Assembly: GCA_002286715.1 (NCBI GenBank)
Contig: NSJX01000002.1
Location: 854,396-918,395, forward strand
From: Dentipellis sp. KUC8613
Lineage: Eukaryota > Basidiomycota > Agaricomycetes > Russulales > Hericiaceae
Length of the DNA: 64,000 bases
Reading direction: 5' to 3'
Each line of letters opens with the position of its first letter. Position 1 is the stretch's first letter. This document shows, in pieces, positions 32,868 to 48,511 of the stretch. The translations under genes and the position numbers were made by a program. The notes below the pieces were generated by a model. It made no database searches. It was not told the DNA's origin and saw only the letters and a program-made list of their open reading frames with translations.

Positions 32868-34163
32868 TCACTTACGCCGCACACCAAGACCGACGTTCTT
32901 CGCCGTCTGCACGCCCGAGCCGCGCGTCCCGAACCCAAACCAGCCGACGACGACGTTCTTGGCGAAGATCTCGCCGAAGCCGAGCATGACGCCGTTCACG
33001 AACGGCAGGAGCATGTTGATCGCGAGCGCGGAGACGAGCGCCCAGGCGCGCGTGCGCGGGGAGAGCGTCGAGTCGAAGATGGCGAGCGTGGCGGACGGGC
33101 TCGCGGGCTCGGGGCGGTGGTGGTGCGGGTGCTCGTGCCCGTGTCCATGGTGCTCGTGCTCGTGCTCGTGGTGGTGGTCATGGTGGTGCTCGTGGTGGGC
33201 GTGCTCGTGGTGGTGCGCGCGGGCCTGGTCGGGCGACTCGGGGCGCGAGTTCTCGGGGAAGGACATGGACGGGAAGGAGGACGTGAGGGAGGAGGGGACG
33301 TCTTCCCAGTGCGGCGAGCTGGACGCGTGCTCTGACGTCTCCGGCGCGTGCGCGGGCTCCGACGCCTCGTGCGCGGGCTCTGGCTCCGGCTCCGTCGTTG
33401 GGCGCGGCAGCGCGGCCTGATGCGTGCGTGTCGTGTCACGTCAGAACCGGGAATTGAAGCACAGCACGTGTGTGCAGAAGCAGGAATGGACGCACCTCGA
33501 CAAACTCCTGCGTGTGCGCGCCGGAGTGCTCGCCCGCGACAAGGTCGCGCGCGTCAGCGGCACTCGGCGCGTCGGCGCCCACGTCCGCCGATGCAAGCTT
33601 GCCCTGCGCACGCGCGAGCGCCGCGCCGAGCTCCTCCTGCTCGCGCTCGTGCTCCTGCGCCTCGCGCCCCGACACGCTCTCCCAGCTCTCGCTGACCGCC
33701 TTGGACTCGCGCTGCTCCTGCTCGCGGATGCTCTCCCACTTGGCGCGCTCGGCGGCTGCGTGTGCGCGCGCTGCGGCAGACTCCTTGTGCCAGGCAGCGA
33801 CCTGCGCGTCGTACTCGGCCTTCCAGGCCTCGTAGTCCTCTGCGGACACGGCAGACGCGGGCGCGCTCTCCGTGTCGGCGGCAGGTGCGGTCGGCGTGGG
33901 CTCGACGGTCAGAGGCGCGGGCTGCTCTTGCGGGGCAGGTTCGGATTCGGACTCGGGTTGAGGCTCGGGTGCGACGGTGGGCTCGGGCTCGGGTGCGGTT
34001 GCGGACTGGCGCGGCAGGTCCTCCACGGAGAACGCAGTGTCCAGCGCGGCCTACGAATATGTGGTTCAGTGAAACAGGAAAAAGTGTTGAAGGAAGGGCA
34101 TGCGCATACCTGCAAAAGGTCTTCGCCTTCAGGATGTGTTAGAGGACTTGAATCGTGTTCCAT
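32868..34163 (-). CDS. MIM1: Mim1-like mitochondrial outer-membrane insertion protein with long His-rich extension
   Basis: Exons 34163-34110, 34050-33496 and 33416-32868 give 385 residues. Near the C-terminus is WALVSALAINMLLPFVNGVM followed by LGFGEIFAKNVVVGWFGF, the membrane segment and flank that mark the Mim1 family, which inserts alpha-helical proteins into the mitochondrial outer membrane. Yeast Mim1 has about 113 residues; here about 270 extra precede it. Those are a Glu/Pro/Ala-rich N-terminus, a charged coiled coil (ERAKWESIREQEQRESKAVS) and, just before the membrane segment, a run of His with Glu/Asp/Gly (33230-33100). The start is uncertain: ATG 34163 is the first in-frame ATG, the frame is open further upstream, and a separate ATG at 34393 could be spliced in. 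G/C-rich exons give long shadow frames on both strands. Confidence 0.75.
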
Positions 34164-35715
34164 TTTGTTTGGGAAGGAGGACACCGGCGACGTCTGAGTC
34201 TCTTCTTCGATTTCGGCTCGTCCGACGCGGCGCCTGCTGCCGTCGCCGATTTCGGGCGATCCTAGTACAAACACCGCCAAACACCCCGACGCCTGGAGCG
34301 GTCTTCGCTTTCAGTCGATGTCGCGTCCGATGCGAACCCTCTGCAGGCTACATCGTATGGAGAGCTTGTTGGTGCATCAAAAGACATCGCTGAGTGCTTG
34401 AACCCTCTCCTCTGGTGAAGACGAGTGCGAAGGAATAGCCGCCCATCCATGCCTGCCCCAAGGGCCGTACGTGGACCCCGTCGACTAACTCACTTTTTGG
34501 ATTTTACAGGGAAGATTATGCGCACGCCGCATCCATGGGGGAAAGATTATTAATTCGTCATTTCTGTGGCTCCCCGCGCTATCGCCTGTGGTGTTCGGAG
34601 ACTTGGACCAATATCTGGAGCCTAATACACGTACAACCTGATTTCTTCTCTCATCGTGACGTCTACCTCATCTGTTGCTGCTCGTTATTGCGCACCATGA
34701 CATCATGCTGGCGCTCCCAGTGGCCTACATTGTAAGGTATAAGAAGCGTCGTTGGTTACCTTCGACGATCTTCAAATCGTTCATCACACTCTGACCACTG
34801 AACACTGATCAATACCAAAGTTTCAAAAGCTTTGAACCATGCTGTACAAAGTCTGTATCATCCTTTTCATTCACCTCTAGCTGTCCGGATTACTGACCTG
34901 CATGCTAGACGGGAGATCGTGTGGAATACAGGCCCATTGGCGGTAAATTTTCGCAAAGCCTTTTTACCTCTCCTTTGCCCTGACTCGAAGTTTTCATCTT
35001 CCGCCAGGCGCTGAAGAGAATGTGTCCCACTCAACTGGCACCATCACTGAATTACACAAGGACGAAGAGGTGCGCCATCTGAGGTTCTACTTCTACCCTC
35101 ATAATTAACGTTGACATGTACTTTTTAGCCTCTGCGTCTCACCATCAGAAATGACAATACAGGAAAGCAGACCACATACCAGGTCTGCTTTTCAATTTCT
35201 TATAAGTGTTGCTCTCATGATTCTGAATACTCACTAGGAAATGAACATTGTTAAGAAGATAAACTGAGAGTAATGTTGCTTATCTGTACTCGTAGATGTT
35301 GCATTACGTTTTTTATTATACCATCGGCTGGTAGTCGTTGCTATATGTTATCTGTAGCTTTGAAGCTAGTCTATTCGTCGAAATCACATCGCCTTTGTTG
35401 CCCAACGAATATTTCTGCTTGTTACTGGGTGCACCCGTTTATTGCTACGAGATGACGTAACGAAGGCTCACAGCACGAAACAAATCCTTCACACCTCTTC
35501 AAACTTCCTCTACCACTTGCTCTGCACTACCGCGCCCGACGCGAACAGACGTGCATCGCCCTCTCGGCTTGTACGCGCCTTGTCTTCCTAAGTGCACTTG
35601 ACAGCAATCGTACGCTCGAATTATCAGTGGCTAATCTTATCGCTTTTGGTCTCAGGTGCATACACGCGTCTTCCATCCTAAGAACCTCCTGCCCTTATCG
35701 CTGAATCACTCGGAG
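34164..35715. other. 1.5-kb stretch without a supported gene
   Basis: Contains the likely promoter or first exon of the Mim1-like gene and the upstream region of the FHA/G-patch gene. From about 34500 to 35450 it is more AT-rich than the genes around it. Only short frames are seen, none with motifs or an RNA-gene fold that I recognise. A 5'-UTR intron of the FHA gene may end near 35655 (ctcag). Confidence 0.5.
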
Positions 35716-36957
35716 ATGGAGGACGGAGAGATATCGGAGCCGGCTGCTGCGAACCACGCCCCGGGATACGACCCTGCCTACGAATGGCCCGGGACAGAGG
35801 ATCCATCTACGTCCGACGCACCTCAGCCCTCCCATGCCCTCACATCCAACTCTCGCGATCGTCCTACACTCCGGCTTATCGTCGAAAAGTCGTCTATTCT
35901 TTCTCCGAAGAGACGACTGGCCATCCTGGAGGGGTACACCGAGATTCAGATAGGGCGCGACCTCGCACCGCCAGGGTCCGAGACGCCGCGCGTGCGTCTG
36001 AAGGAGATGGAGATCTCCAAGCTGCATGCAACTATCTTCTGGGACACTGACAGGCTCGAATGGGCAATCGTGGACATGGGCTCGAAGCATGGGACGTTCG
36101 TCGCATCGAGCGGTGGGGAAGGGCGGGGCGCACCTACGGGACCTGTCATGAGGGATGAGAGAGGAATCAGGCTGTCGGTACCGCGAACGGCAAGTGTGCC
36201 CAGGCGCCTCAGGCATATGGACAGGCTGACTTTGGGCAGCACGACGTTTGTGGTGCATGTACATGAAGAACGCCTGCCCTGTGTCGAGTGCTCGGCGTCT
36301 GCACAAACACCTGGCGACGAGATTCCGCTCTTCGATGCGAGGCAGAAAGAATCCGCGGCCGCTGGCTCCGCGCAGAAACGCAAACATGAACCAGACGAGG
36401 TGGAGGACAAGAGAACGGTCGGCATGGGGAGAGATGCGAAGAAGGCGCTGACCTCTCTGAAGCGCGACCTCTTGAATCGACACTCGTCGTCCCCTGGGCC
36501 TTCGAGTGGGCAGAGCACACCTGGATACGTGGACCGTTCAGCCCGCCGTCGGGCACTTCACTCTTCCTCAGCGCCCGACATGCCAGGCATGCCCCCCATC
36601 ATGCCTCCCCCAATTCCTTCACGGCAGAAGCCAGTTCCCATGCCCGTACCGCCGCCTCGACCTCCTTCCCCTCCACGATCCGCACCCCCCATGCCTCTCA
36701 ATGTCACAAACGTCGGTCACAAACTTCTCATGAAGCAGGGCTGGGAGCCAGGGACTGCCCTGGGTTTGCCAGAAACGGAGCCGGATAGCGAGAGTCGACG
36801 GCTCATCGAGCCCCTCGAGGTCAATTCCACTTCACATCGGGCCGGTCTCGGCATGCAGTCCAAGGACAAGGACACGAAGGTTCCGAATACGCCTGCGGGC
36901 CCGGCGATGAGCTGGACGCAGAGACGATGGAGCGATCTGCAGCGGGGTGGATCGTGA
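35716..36957 (+). CDS. FHA-domain and G-patch protein (AGGF1-like)
   Basis: A single-exon frame of 413 residues from MEDGEISEP. The frame is open 60 nt further up to an ATG at 35656, but MEDGEISE is the more natural start. The FHA domain spans about residues 55-190: IQIGRDLAPPG, EISKLHATIFWD and VDMGSKHGTFV, the Arg/Ser/His/Asn-type phosphothreonine-binding pattern. A disordered Pro-rich stretch (PPPIPSRQKPVPMPVPPPRP) follows. The C-terminal G-patch is VGHKLLMKQGWEPGTALGLP ending in HRAGLG. The domain pair is found in AGGF1 and related fungal proteins and suggests a role in pre-mRNA processing or transcription, by inference. The lack of introns is unusual in this window. Confidence 0.85.
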   Translation: MEDGEISEPAAANHAPGYDPAYEWPGTEDPSTSDAPQPSHALTSNSRDRPTLRLIVEKSSILSPKRRLAILEGYTEIQIGRDLAPPGSETPRVRLKEMEISKLHATIFWDTDRLEWAIVDMGSKHGTFVASSGGEGRGAPTGPVMRDERGIRLSVPRTASVPRRLRHMDRLTLGSTTFVVHVHEERLPCVECSASAQTPGDEIPLFDARQKESAAAGSAQKRKHEPDEVEDKRTVGMGRDAKKALTSLKRDLLNRHSSSPGPSSGQSTPGYVDRSARRRALHSSSAPDMPGMPPIMPPPIPSRQKPVPMPVPPPRPPSPPRSAPPMPLNVTNVGHKLLMKQGWEPGTALGLPETEPDSESRRLIEPLEVNSTSHRAGLGMQSKDKDTKVPNTPAGPAMSWTQRRWSDLQRGGS

Positions 36958-37720
36958 TGGAATTCCAGTCGTTTTTCGTCGGTGTTCTGCGTACTCAGAT
37001 GTCTGCGCACACGAGGATCTCTGCAGCTCAGCTGGTCGCGGTGGCATCTGCACAACGTGCTGGAATTTGCGCTGGTTCCCGAGGAGCATCGAAGCTCTCG
37101 AGGCTGTCAGCTTCCACTCTTGGTATTATTGGTCCTTGTTGATCATCAAGACGTCTTTGCGGATGCTTCTCGCGCTTAGCGAGGCCTTCCATGCCATGCC
37201 AACGATGATTGGGTCTTTGCGCGCAGTACACAAACAAACCGCGTTTGCGACGAGTGGAATAGAGACAATAGGTGCAGGAGTACGGTGGTAGTTGTTAGAA
37301 CTGTATTTGTAGTGGCTGTAGAGCAGATGCGGGGTGCCTGTTGCTACGGTAACGTGAGACGGCTTACGAGCGCGATTCATTAAGAAAAGGCGCGTCACGC
37401 GACGCGACGCGGCGGACGCGATGTTTGTGTGTGTTATCTGGGTCACGTGTGTGTTCGCGTTTTGGAGGCTGGCGTCGTGAATCGGACCAAGAGGCTGACC
37501 TCGTCCGCACTTGTTTTTGTCCACAAGTTTTCTTCTCCTTCTCCTTGCCACTTCCCCCGTGGTCGCACCCGAGCCCTCAAAACCCGGAGCACCCTTCCTC
37601 TCTTCCTTCCCTACCACCTCCATCCTCCTCGGCGCCTGCTCCTGGCATTGTCCTGACTTCGTCGTCCACACATTATTCATTCTACACAGTACATAACTTA
37701 TCCCTATCTTTCCAGACGAC
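36958..37720. promoter_or_regulatory. cyclin B upstream region with ACGCG repeats and a CACGTG box
   Basis: About 760 bp. At 37391-37420 there is a cluster cacgcgacgcgacgcggcgg followed by acgcg, resembling repeated MCB/MBF-type ACGCG words. A CACGTG palindrome lies near 37444. A pyrimidine-rich run (ttctccttctccttgccactt) is found at about 37531-37551. These lie 170-330 nt before the cyclin ATG. Binding is not shown by sequence alone. Confidence 0.4.
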
Positions 37721-39569
37721 ATGGCGCACCGCGTGAGTACCATCTCGTCCATCGGTGACGTGGGCCACACACTCACCTGCTACCTTACTTTGCTTCCGTC
37801 GTCGTCGCGATTAGCTTCCGTTACGCAACCGCACTGGAGTCCAGCGATCCAAGAACGCTGATGAAAACGCAACAAGCAGACTGAAGCAGGCCAGCGGCAT
37901 CAGCCTCGCCCGCAACGGCCACTCCGCCGCTGGCACATCCAAGAACGGTGTTCAACGCCCAGTGTTGAACGAGGTCACCACCACCGCTGTCAACCGCAAG
38001 GTACGTGGCTTCCCTTTTCGAAGCGGCTGGCACTCCTGCTCACCTGTCGATATCTTGTCTCATACAGGAAGCGCTGAGCAAACTCACTGGCAAGGACAAG
38101 GATTCCGCCGAGGTCGGTCTCAAGCGAGGCCGCTCGTCGTCAGTCTCTACGGCACTCGGCCCGCAACGCGTACCAGTCGCTTCCGGACGTACTGCCACCC
38201 AGACCACAGTCGCCAGCCGCGCTGTCCAGCGCCCGCAAAGGCCACAGTCGAACCCCATCCAGCGTGTCGTCGCCCAGGAGCCCCCTGCACAGGTGGCCCC
38301 CATCGTCGAGGATGACGCCGAAGAGGATGAACTCGAAAACTCCATGGAAGTCGAGGAGGTTCATGACGATGTTGAAGTCGAGAGTACTGCCACCGAAGTC
38401 GCCCTCGTCGCCGATGACGAGGTCGAGAACATGCTTGGCATGGAGATCACGGACGATGAGGCCGATGTCGGCCCCAAGGAGTACATCTGGCCAGAGTACT
38501 CTCCTGGCCATGCGTCCAAGCAGCAGGAGCAGATCGAGCAGATTCGCGCAGCCTTCCAGCAGGAGGCGAATGAGGAATTCGACGCCGCCATGGTGTCCGA
38601 ATACGCGGAGGAGATTTTCGAGTATATGAATGAGTTGGAGGTACGAACTTGCTTTCTTCCATGATGTTCGTTGACTGACAATACTTCTCCAGGACGACTG
38701 CATGCCCAGCCCGGATTATATGGCTTCGCAGAACGAGATTAGCTGGCCGATGCGCCAAACGCTTGTCGACTGGTTGCTGCAAGTGCACCTCCGGTACCAC
38801 ATGCTGCCTGAGACTCTGTGGATCGCCATCAACATCATCGACCGCTTCCTGACCCACCGTGTCGTGTCCCTCGTCAAGCTTCAACTTGTCGGCGTCACAG
38901 CTATGTTCATTGCCTCGAAGTACGAGGAGATCCTTGCACCCTCCGTCGACGAGTTCGTCTACATGACGGAGAATGGCTTCACTCGCGAGGAGATTCTGAA
39001 GGGCGAGCGCATTATCCTGCAGACCCTCGACTTCAAGATCTCGCATTACTGCTCGCCGTACAGCTGGATGCGCAAGATCAGCAAGGCTGACGACTACGAC
39101 ATCCAGACGCGGACGCTCAGCAAGTTCCTGACGGAGGTGACGCTCTTGGACTGGCGCTTCGTGCGTGTCAAGCCGAGCATGGTTGCGGCTGTCGGCATGT
39201 ACACCGCAAGGCAGATGCTGGGAGGAGACTGGGTGAGTGTCAACTTCCATCTTGACACCACAACCTGGTCCCGTGATGCGCTCCGCATATTCCCTCCGCT
39301 TCTGTTCGGCTCGACCGTCACGTGGTACTCATGCTAACTTACTGCCTTTTCTTTAGAATGAAGCATTCGTCTACTACTCCGGCTTCACAGAGGAGCAACT
39401 CATCCCTGGTCATCAGATGATGATGGAGAAGCTCACGGAGGGGGGCTTCGAGAAGCAGTACGTCTGCAAGAAGTACGCGCACAAGAAGTTCCTCAAGGCA
39501 TCGCTCTTCGCCATCGATTGGGCACGCACCCAAATGGCGAACCAAGGGGAGGGCATGCTCATGGAGTGA
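37721..39569 (+). CDS. B-type mitotic cyclin
   Basis: Activator of Cdk1 for entry into mitosis. Exon 1 codes only MAHR; exon 2 resumes LPLRNRTGVQRSKNADENAT. A destruction-box-like RPVLNEVTT lies before the third exon. The acidic central part precedes the cyclin box, which begins MPSPDYMASQNEISWPMRQT and LVDWLLQVHLRYHMLPETLW, followed by IIDRFLTHRVVSLVKLQLVG and MFIASKYEEILAPSVDEFVY. The C-terminal cyclin fold runs from SPYSWMRKISKADDYDIQTR to the end (NQGEGMLME). The MRAIL-type docking patch reads MRQTLVDW. Four introns were read. Length of roughly 500 residues fits the family. Which of the fungal B cyclins it is cannot be decided. Confidence 0.93.
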
Positions 39570-40868
39570 ACGTCGCTCATGGCGTCTCTCTATGCATCGC
39601 TCAGCTCTCGCGCCCCGCATCTCTGCATCGCATATGTCTGCCATCGTTTGTCCGTTTACATTCTCATTTCTTTGCCATCGTCGTTGTCCATCTAGTCTCG
39701 CCATGTTGAAGTTATTGCAGATTGATCTCAAGTGTTTGACTATCTCATCCACTTTACCGTCGAGGCATCTCCCACAATACTGTTTCCATTCACATATCCC
39801 CATGTCTCCATGCCTCTGTCTCCACACCATGTCTGTCTCCTGCTTTCCTTGCTGTCGGATCCCACGTGCACCATCCACTTCATCTTTATTCCCTCAATTC
39901 AATTCTATTTGATTCCCCTTCACATTCGCATTCCATTTACCCCCTCCCAATCCATACAAAGCTTTTCCCGCACTCTTCTTTCTTTGACTTCAAAAGTGCG
40001 GCAGCCCAAGCACCCGTTCGTCCTTCCTTGCCCCACGCGTATATGCCTGCATGGACCCACTCATGATATTATGCTCACACGGCTTCACTCTCCCTCCATC
40101 CGCCCCCAGCTCTCTTGCCCATCTCCCCTATCCCCATCTACCCATCTCGAAGCATATTGCAGACACCTATGTGCCGCGCATGGCAGATCTGAATATTTCG
40201 TTTTGTTTTGGCTCCCTCGCTTCCCATTCCCGTTTCGCGCTTCTCGTTTCTCGCTTTTCTTCCAGGTCTTGCATCCTCGCTCCCGATTTAGTGATTACTG
40301 TTCTAGCTGTATATGTTGTTGATTTTGTCTCCGCTTGCCTAATTCCGATATTCGCATCTTATTCCCTCCCCCTCTACCTACAGCACACGTGGCCGCGGCA
40401 TTGGGCATGTACCTACTACCTGCATTCTGTAGATACTACGGCGCAGAGCGCAGCACCTCAAGTCTTTATTTATCAACATTGCATTTCTTCTTCGTGACAG
40501 TGTCGGATTATTTTGAGGTCGACGTTTGAGATTCACGCGATGGGGACGCGTCGCTCGGATGCTTTGCTGGTGACGACCACGTGTGCGCGTTGCTTGGTGT
40601 TTGCTTCCGGACCGGCGGCAACCCCGCTGAAGCCGTCTCGCGGTCGTCGACTGTGCGCAAGTCGAGGATGTCGACTTGCCAGTGGGAGCGCTAAGCTGCA
40701 AAATCACAGTACAGTGCGCGGTGGCGGGAAATTGAAATAGCCCGATGCGTCATGCTCTCGAGGTCACGCAGATCGGGAATCACATGCTTCTGCCGTGTTC
40801 CCCCACAGAGCTCTTAAGACCACCCATCCTCCTGCGCATCCCAATCACCGTTCCTTTATCACTGTACC
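39570..40868. other. 1.3-kb intergenic stretch with a long pyrimidine-rich strand
   Basis: From about 39580 to 40400 the plus strand is strongly rich in C and T, giving long open frames in all three plus frames (for example 39732-40322). These frames are an effect of composition and show no domains. The 3' end of the cyclin transcript and the promoter of the Fox2 gene must lie here. Confidence 0.5.
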
Positions 40869-45036
<4,168 letters not shown>

Positions 45037-45602
45037 GGGTGATACTTACGACCCGGCATCTGTATACATATTTTTATTTCTCGCAGCCCCCTACCATCAC
45101 CACTACCACTACCAATGGGCGATATCCTGGAGTAGACGCGGAATTGTATAGTACACAATGTTTTTGCATAGCTAGGGATGGCCAAGGAAGCCAAGAAGAG
45201 AGGCCAAGAATGGGAGCACATGCCTGATACGACACGGCCACCGCTCAGGGACGAAATCAACAGATGCGTACGGCCGGCCGTACTGGTACCTGGCGAGTAA
45301 TCGCAGGTGGTAGGGTGCTACAGGCTCTACGAAATTCGGTGCGTTCTCTGCGAAAATAAAATGCGTGAGCTACACATTGGTCCGGGATCGAGTATCGGTA
45401 AGGTGCGCATAGATAGTAGCTGCAAGATTAGCCAAAGAAGGACGGATATATATTTGTGTGTCTGCAAGCGACTCGCTATGGTTATTGGTCCCTGGATATA
45501 ATAGCGAGCGAATTCCATGTTCGTAAGATATAACGGCCGCCGGCCGGTGCGTACATAAGGACGGTCCGTCGCCGTCAACGCCAACACTACTCTCAAGCTG
45601 TC
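45037..45602. other. intergenic between convergent genes, no gene seen
   Basis: About 565 bp between the Fox2 stop and the stop of the Ca2+/H+ exchanger. A short accaccactaccactacca stretch lies near 45095. Nothing else was recognised. Confidence 0.5.
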
Positions 45603-48465
45603 TCAGTGGCACGAGGAGAGGACGCCCGCGGGGTCCACGCCTGGAGGGCAAGTCAGGATGTGTCGTAGCAGCCAGAATGAAGGACACGTACCAGGGTAGA
45701 ACCAGAAAGTCACTGCGATTATCACGTAGAGGCCTGCATGTCCGTTCTTAGGATGCATTTCTCGGGTACGAAGAGTGAAATGAAAACGTACACATCAGGA
45801 TCATGCCTTCTAACCAGTTGGACTTTCCGTCTTGAGTAACATAGTTGACGGTCAGCACTAGATAGAAGGGGGGGATCAGAATCTGCAACGATGTAAAGAG
45901 GTTGAGCACAGACGTACCTGCAAGGAACAGCACTATCGACTCGAACGGGTCAAACAACAGCGTCAAAGGCTTGCCCATCATCCATCCGAGCGTGACAATG
46001 AATCTATCACAACACACGTCAAAATTTGGATGCAAACACAGGATAGAAATGCGTACGGAATGACGAAAAGGGCAATTTGCTGTTGGGACGATAGATTAGT
46101 GTTTCATGTCATATGCAGCCTGATACAATGCTCTCACAATACTGGATCCGACTGCTACGCCCAGACTGAGCGTAAGCTTGTCCTTGACGGAAACGGTGAC
46201 AGCGGTGACGTGCTCTGTAACGAATATTTAGATGTGTCCGTCTGGGCATGATGAAGGTAAACATTACCGGCGGCGTTTCCGACGATGGGGAGCAGAATCA
46301 GACCGACGAACTCCTTGCTGATAGAGCCGGATTCCGTCAAGCCATTGATCGAGTCGACGAGCCACTCAGCCGTAACAGCAACGAGCTGCAGAACAGATAT
46401 TTTTAGCACGAAAGAGAAAGCTTGACGAAACTTGAAAAACGCCTACGACAGTGACAACGACAAGAAGCCCGATGGTCATGGGGACACTCATCTGCGGCTT
46501 CTCTTCCTCCTCTTCCTCCTCAGCGGGTGCCTCTGGGTCAGACACGGAAGTCTCGGTGACCGGTTCTGTGTGGGCCTTTTCGTGACGAGGCGCATACCGA
46601 ACAGACTTCTGCACATTGGGATGGGTATCCTCGTACAAATTCTTATGCGAGAACAGCTGGAAGAAAAGGTAGGCGCCATAGACTAGATTCCAATAGTCGG
46701 TCAGTAAACAAACGGCGGGACAATGGAAATTCCAGCGCACTGAACAACAGGACAATTGCAACCTATATGGAATGAAAACGGGTGAGCCGCTAAATGCTGT
46801 GAAATCCATTCTGTCACGTACACCGTGGCTGACCCGCAAGATATCGGAACCCTCCTGCTGGTTGGTGAGGGGGTCATGGCTCGGGTCGTCCGGGTCAGGC
46901 TCGACCGCCATATGAAATGCAGCAGGAAGCAGCACCCCAATAACGCTCAGTGTCAAAAGCGATGAATTGAGCTGCGTGGAGCCTGGTGGTGCAATTCATT
47001 TCCATTAGAATTTTTACGAGAATGACGCAAATGCGAGGATGCGGCACGTACTCAGTCCAAAGCCCTGTTCAGAAAACCGTGTTCCACCAGCAAAAAAGCA
47101 CATGCCCAGAACGAGCACTGTTGCATAGCAATTGTCAGCTAAATGAACAGAGTGAGCGGAGGGCACGGGGAGGTGACTTACGTAAATTGCTGAGAATGGA
47201 ACCGACAACTGCATAAGTTAATGTCAGTTAGGCATTTCAGTTGACAATATGACAAATTTGGCGATAGGCGACAAAGTCAGGCCGGTACCGGCATGAATCG
47301 CTGAGACTGGACCTGTGCACTGCAGATCGCACAAAGAGCGCATATCTCGCATGGAAGGGGGCTTGACGCACAACATGTGTGAGCCATCAGGCATGCTATC
47401 AATGCCGAGCTTCAAAACAGGGTTGCCAGCAGGGTAACGAGTTACGCCGAAGACGACTTAATCCCCTTATGGAAATGCTTGTGCGCCCTAATTGACAGCG
47501 CACACAGCCAAAAGGACACGGTACTCACGAGATGACTGAACAATAGACAGCTGGCACTTAACGAGGGCTAGGATCTAGAGAACATTGAGGACAAGCACAG
47601 AGCGAAATGGGAGAATATTCCTACCGCCACAATCAACTCCACGCTATAATAACAAACGTCAAGACAAGACAATTAGCACGAACAATAGCAAACTCACGTA
47701 TTTCCCTGGAACACGGGGTTAGTACGACGTCCACACGGGGCCGAACGACCGTCGTCGAAGCACTCACCAACGTGGCATTGAGAAGACCCGCTAATGTCTG
47801 ACCTAATCGCATAGAAAGCTCATCGGTGGCGAAGGCAAGGAGCTAGTGACAGTTCAGAATACGCAATGGCTGAGCGAAGTGAGACGCGTACCTTGGCAAG
47901 GGGTATAATGGCGAGGAAGGAGACTGGGAAGTATTGTTCAATTTCAATTGAACACGCCACAGCGAGGCGTACACTCACAGACAAAGATAATGGTGTGCGA
48001 ATCGGGTTTCGCGAAGTTGAATGCCCACTGCGACGCGTTAGTCGCACGCCGGGCGTGTCAGAAAGAGAACGGCGAACTCACAGACAATGGAATGAAAACA
48101 AGCAGAAGATTGAGCCCTATGCACGACGCCACCCATCAGCTCCATGAACACGCCGGCGGAGCCCAGAGCTTACATGACGTCTTCAGGATGGCAACCAGAC
48201 TCGTGCGGAAGCCAGGAGCATCCCCAATTTTCTTCGGTGACCTATGACGATTTATGAAGGCGATAAATCGTTGCCGCCACGTCGGGGGGCTAGAGATGGG
48301 GTCACGGTCTACGATGAGGACATCGGAGCTTTCGACAGCGGGGTGTGAAGACATGGTCGGTTGACTTGGACGCGACGCGAGATCGTACCGAAGGGGGGCA
48401 TGGGTCTCCGTGGAAGGGGGGACATTCGTCTGCGAGGTGCTGGATATGGACGTCGCTAGAGGCAT
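45603..48465 (-). CDS. VCX1: vacuolar Ca2+/H+ exchanger (CAX family)
   Basis: Multi-spanning antiporter that loads Ca2+ into the vacuole. A hydrophilic N-terminus (MPLATSISSTSQTNVPPSTE) is followed by about eleven membrane segments spread over some 17 small exons. The first cation-exchange repeat has LLNATLGNTVELIVAIIAL, the second ILLPIVGNAAEHVTAVTVSV; both carry the Glu that binds Ca2+. Between the halves is an acidic run of Glu (EAPAEEEEEEEKPQ), as in other CAX proteins. The last exons read LYVIIAVTFWFYPG and VDPAGVLSSCH. The start at 48465 was taken because it lies about 45 nt after a TATA-like element; a further in-frame ATG at 48555 lies upstream of that element. Confidence 0.9.
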
Positions 48466-48501
48466 GGTCAGAAAGAGGAATGTTCGGATTGGCGGACAGC
48501 A

Positions 48502-48511
48502 CGCTATATAA
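48502..48511 (-). promoter_or_regulatory. TATA-like element of the Ca2+/H+ exchanger gene
   Basis: The minus strand reads CCTTATATAG, about 40-45 nt before the chosen ATG. Its position argues against the in-frame ATG at 48555. Confidence 0.35.

Noticed and set aside
33424..34197. 257-codon plus-strand frame opposite the Mim1-like exons
   Set aside because: It mirrors the G/C-rich coding exon on the other strand and reads as Leu/Arg/Ala repeats.
34164..34280. In-frame upstream extension of the Mim1-like gene starting at 34280
   Set aside because: The codon at 34280 is TTG, not ATG. Kept only as a note that the start is uncertain.
37126..37776. 216-codon minus-strand frame in the cyclin B promoter region
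   Set aside because: It overlaps the first cyclin exon, has no motif, and its region carries promoter-like elements.
39732..40322. 196-codon plus-strand frame after cyclin B
   Set aside because: All three plus frames are open because of the C/T-rich composition; the translation is Ser/Pro/Leu-rich with no domain.
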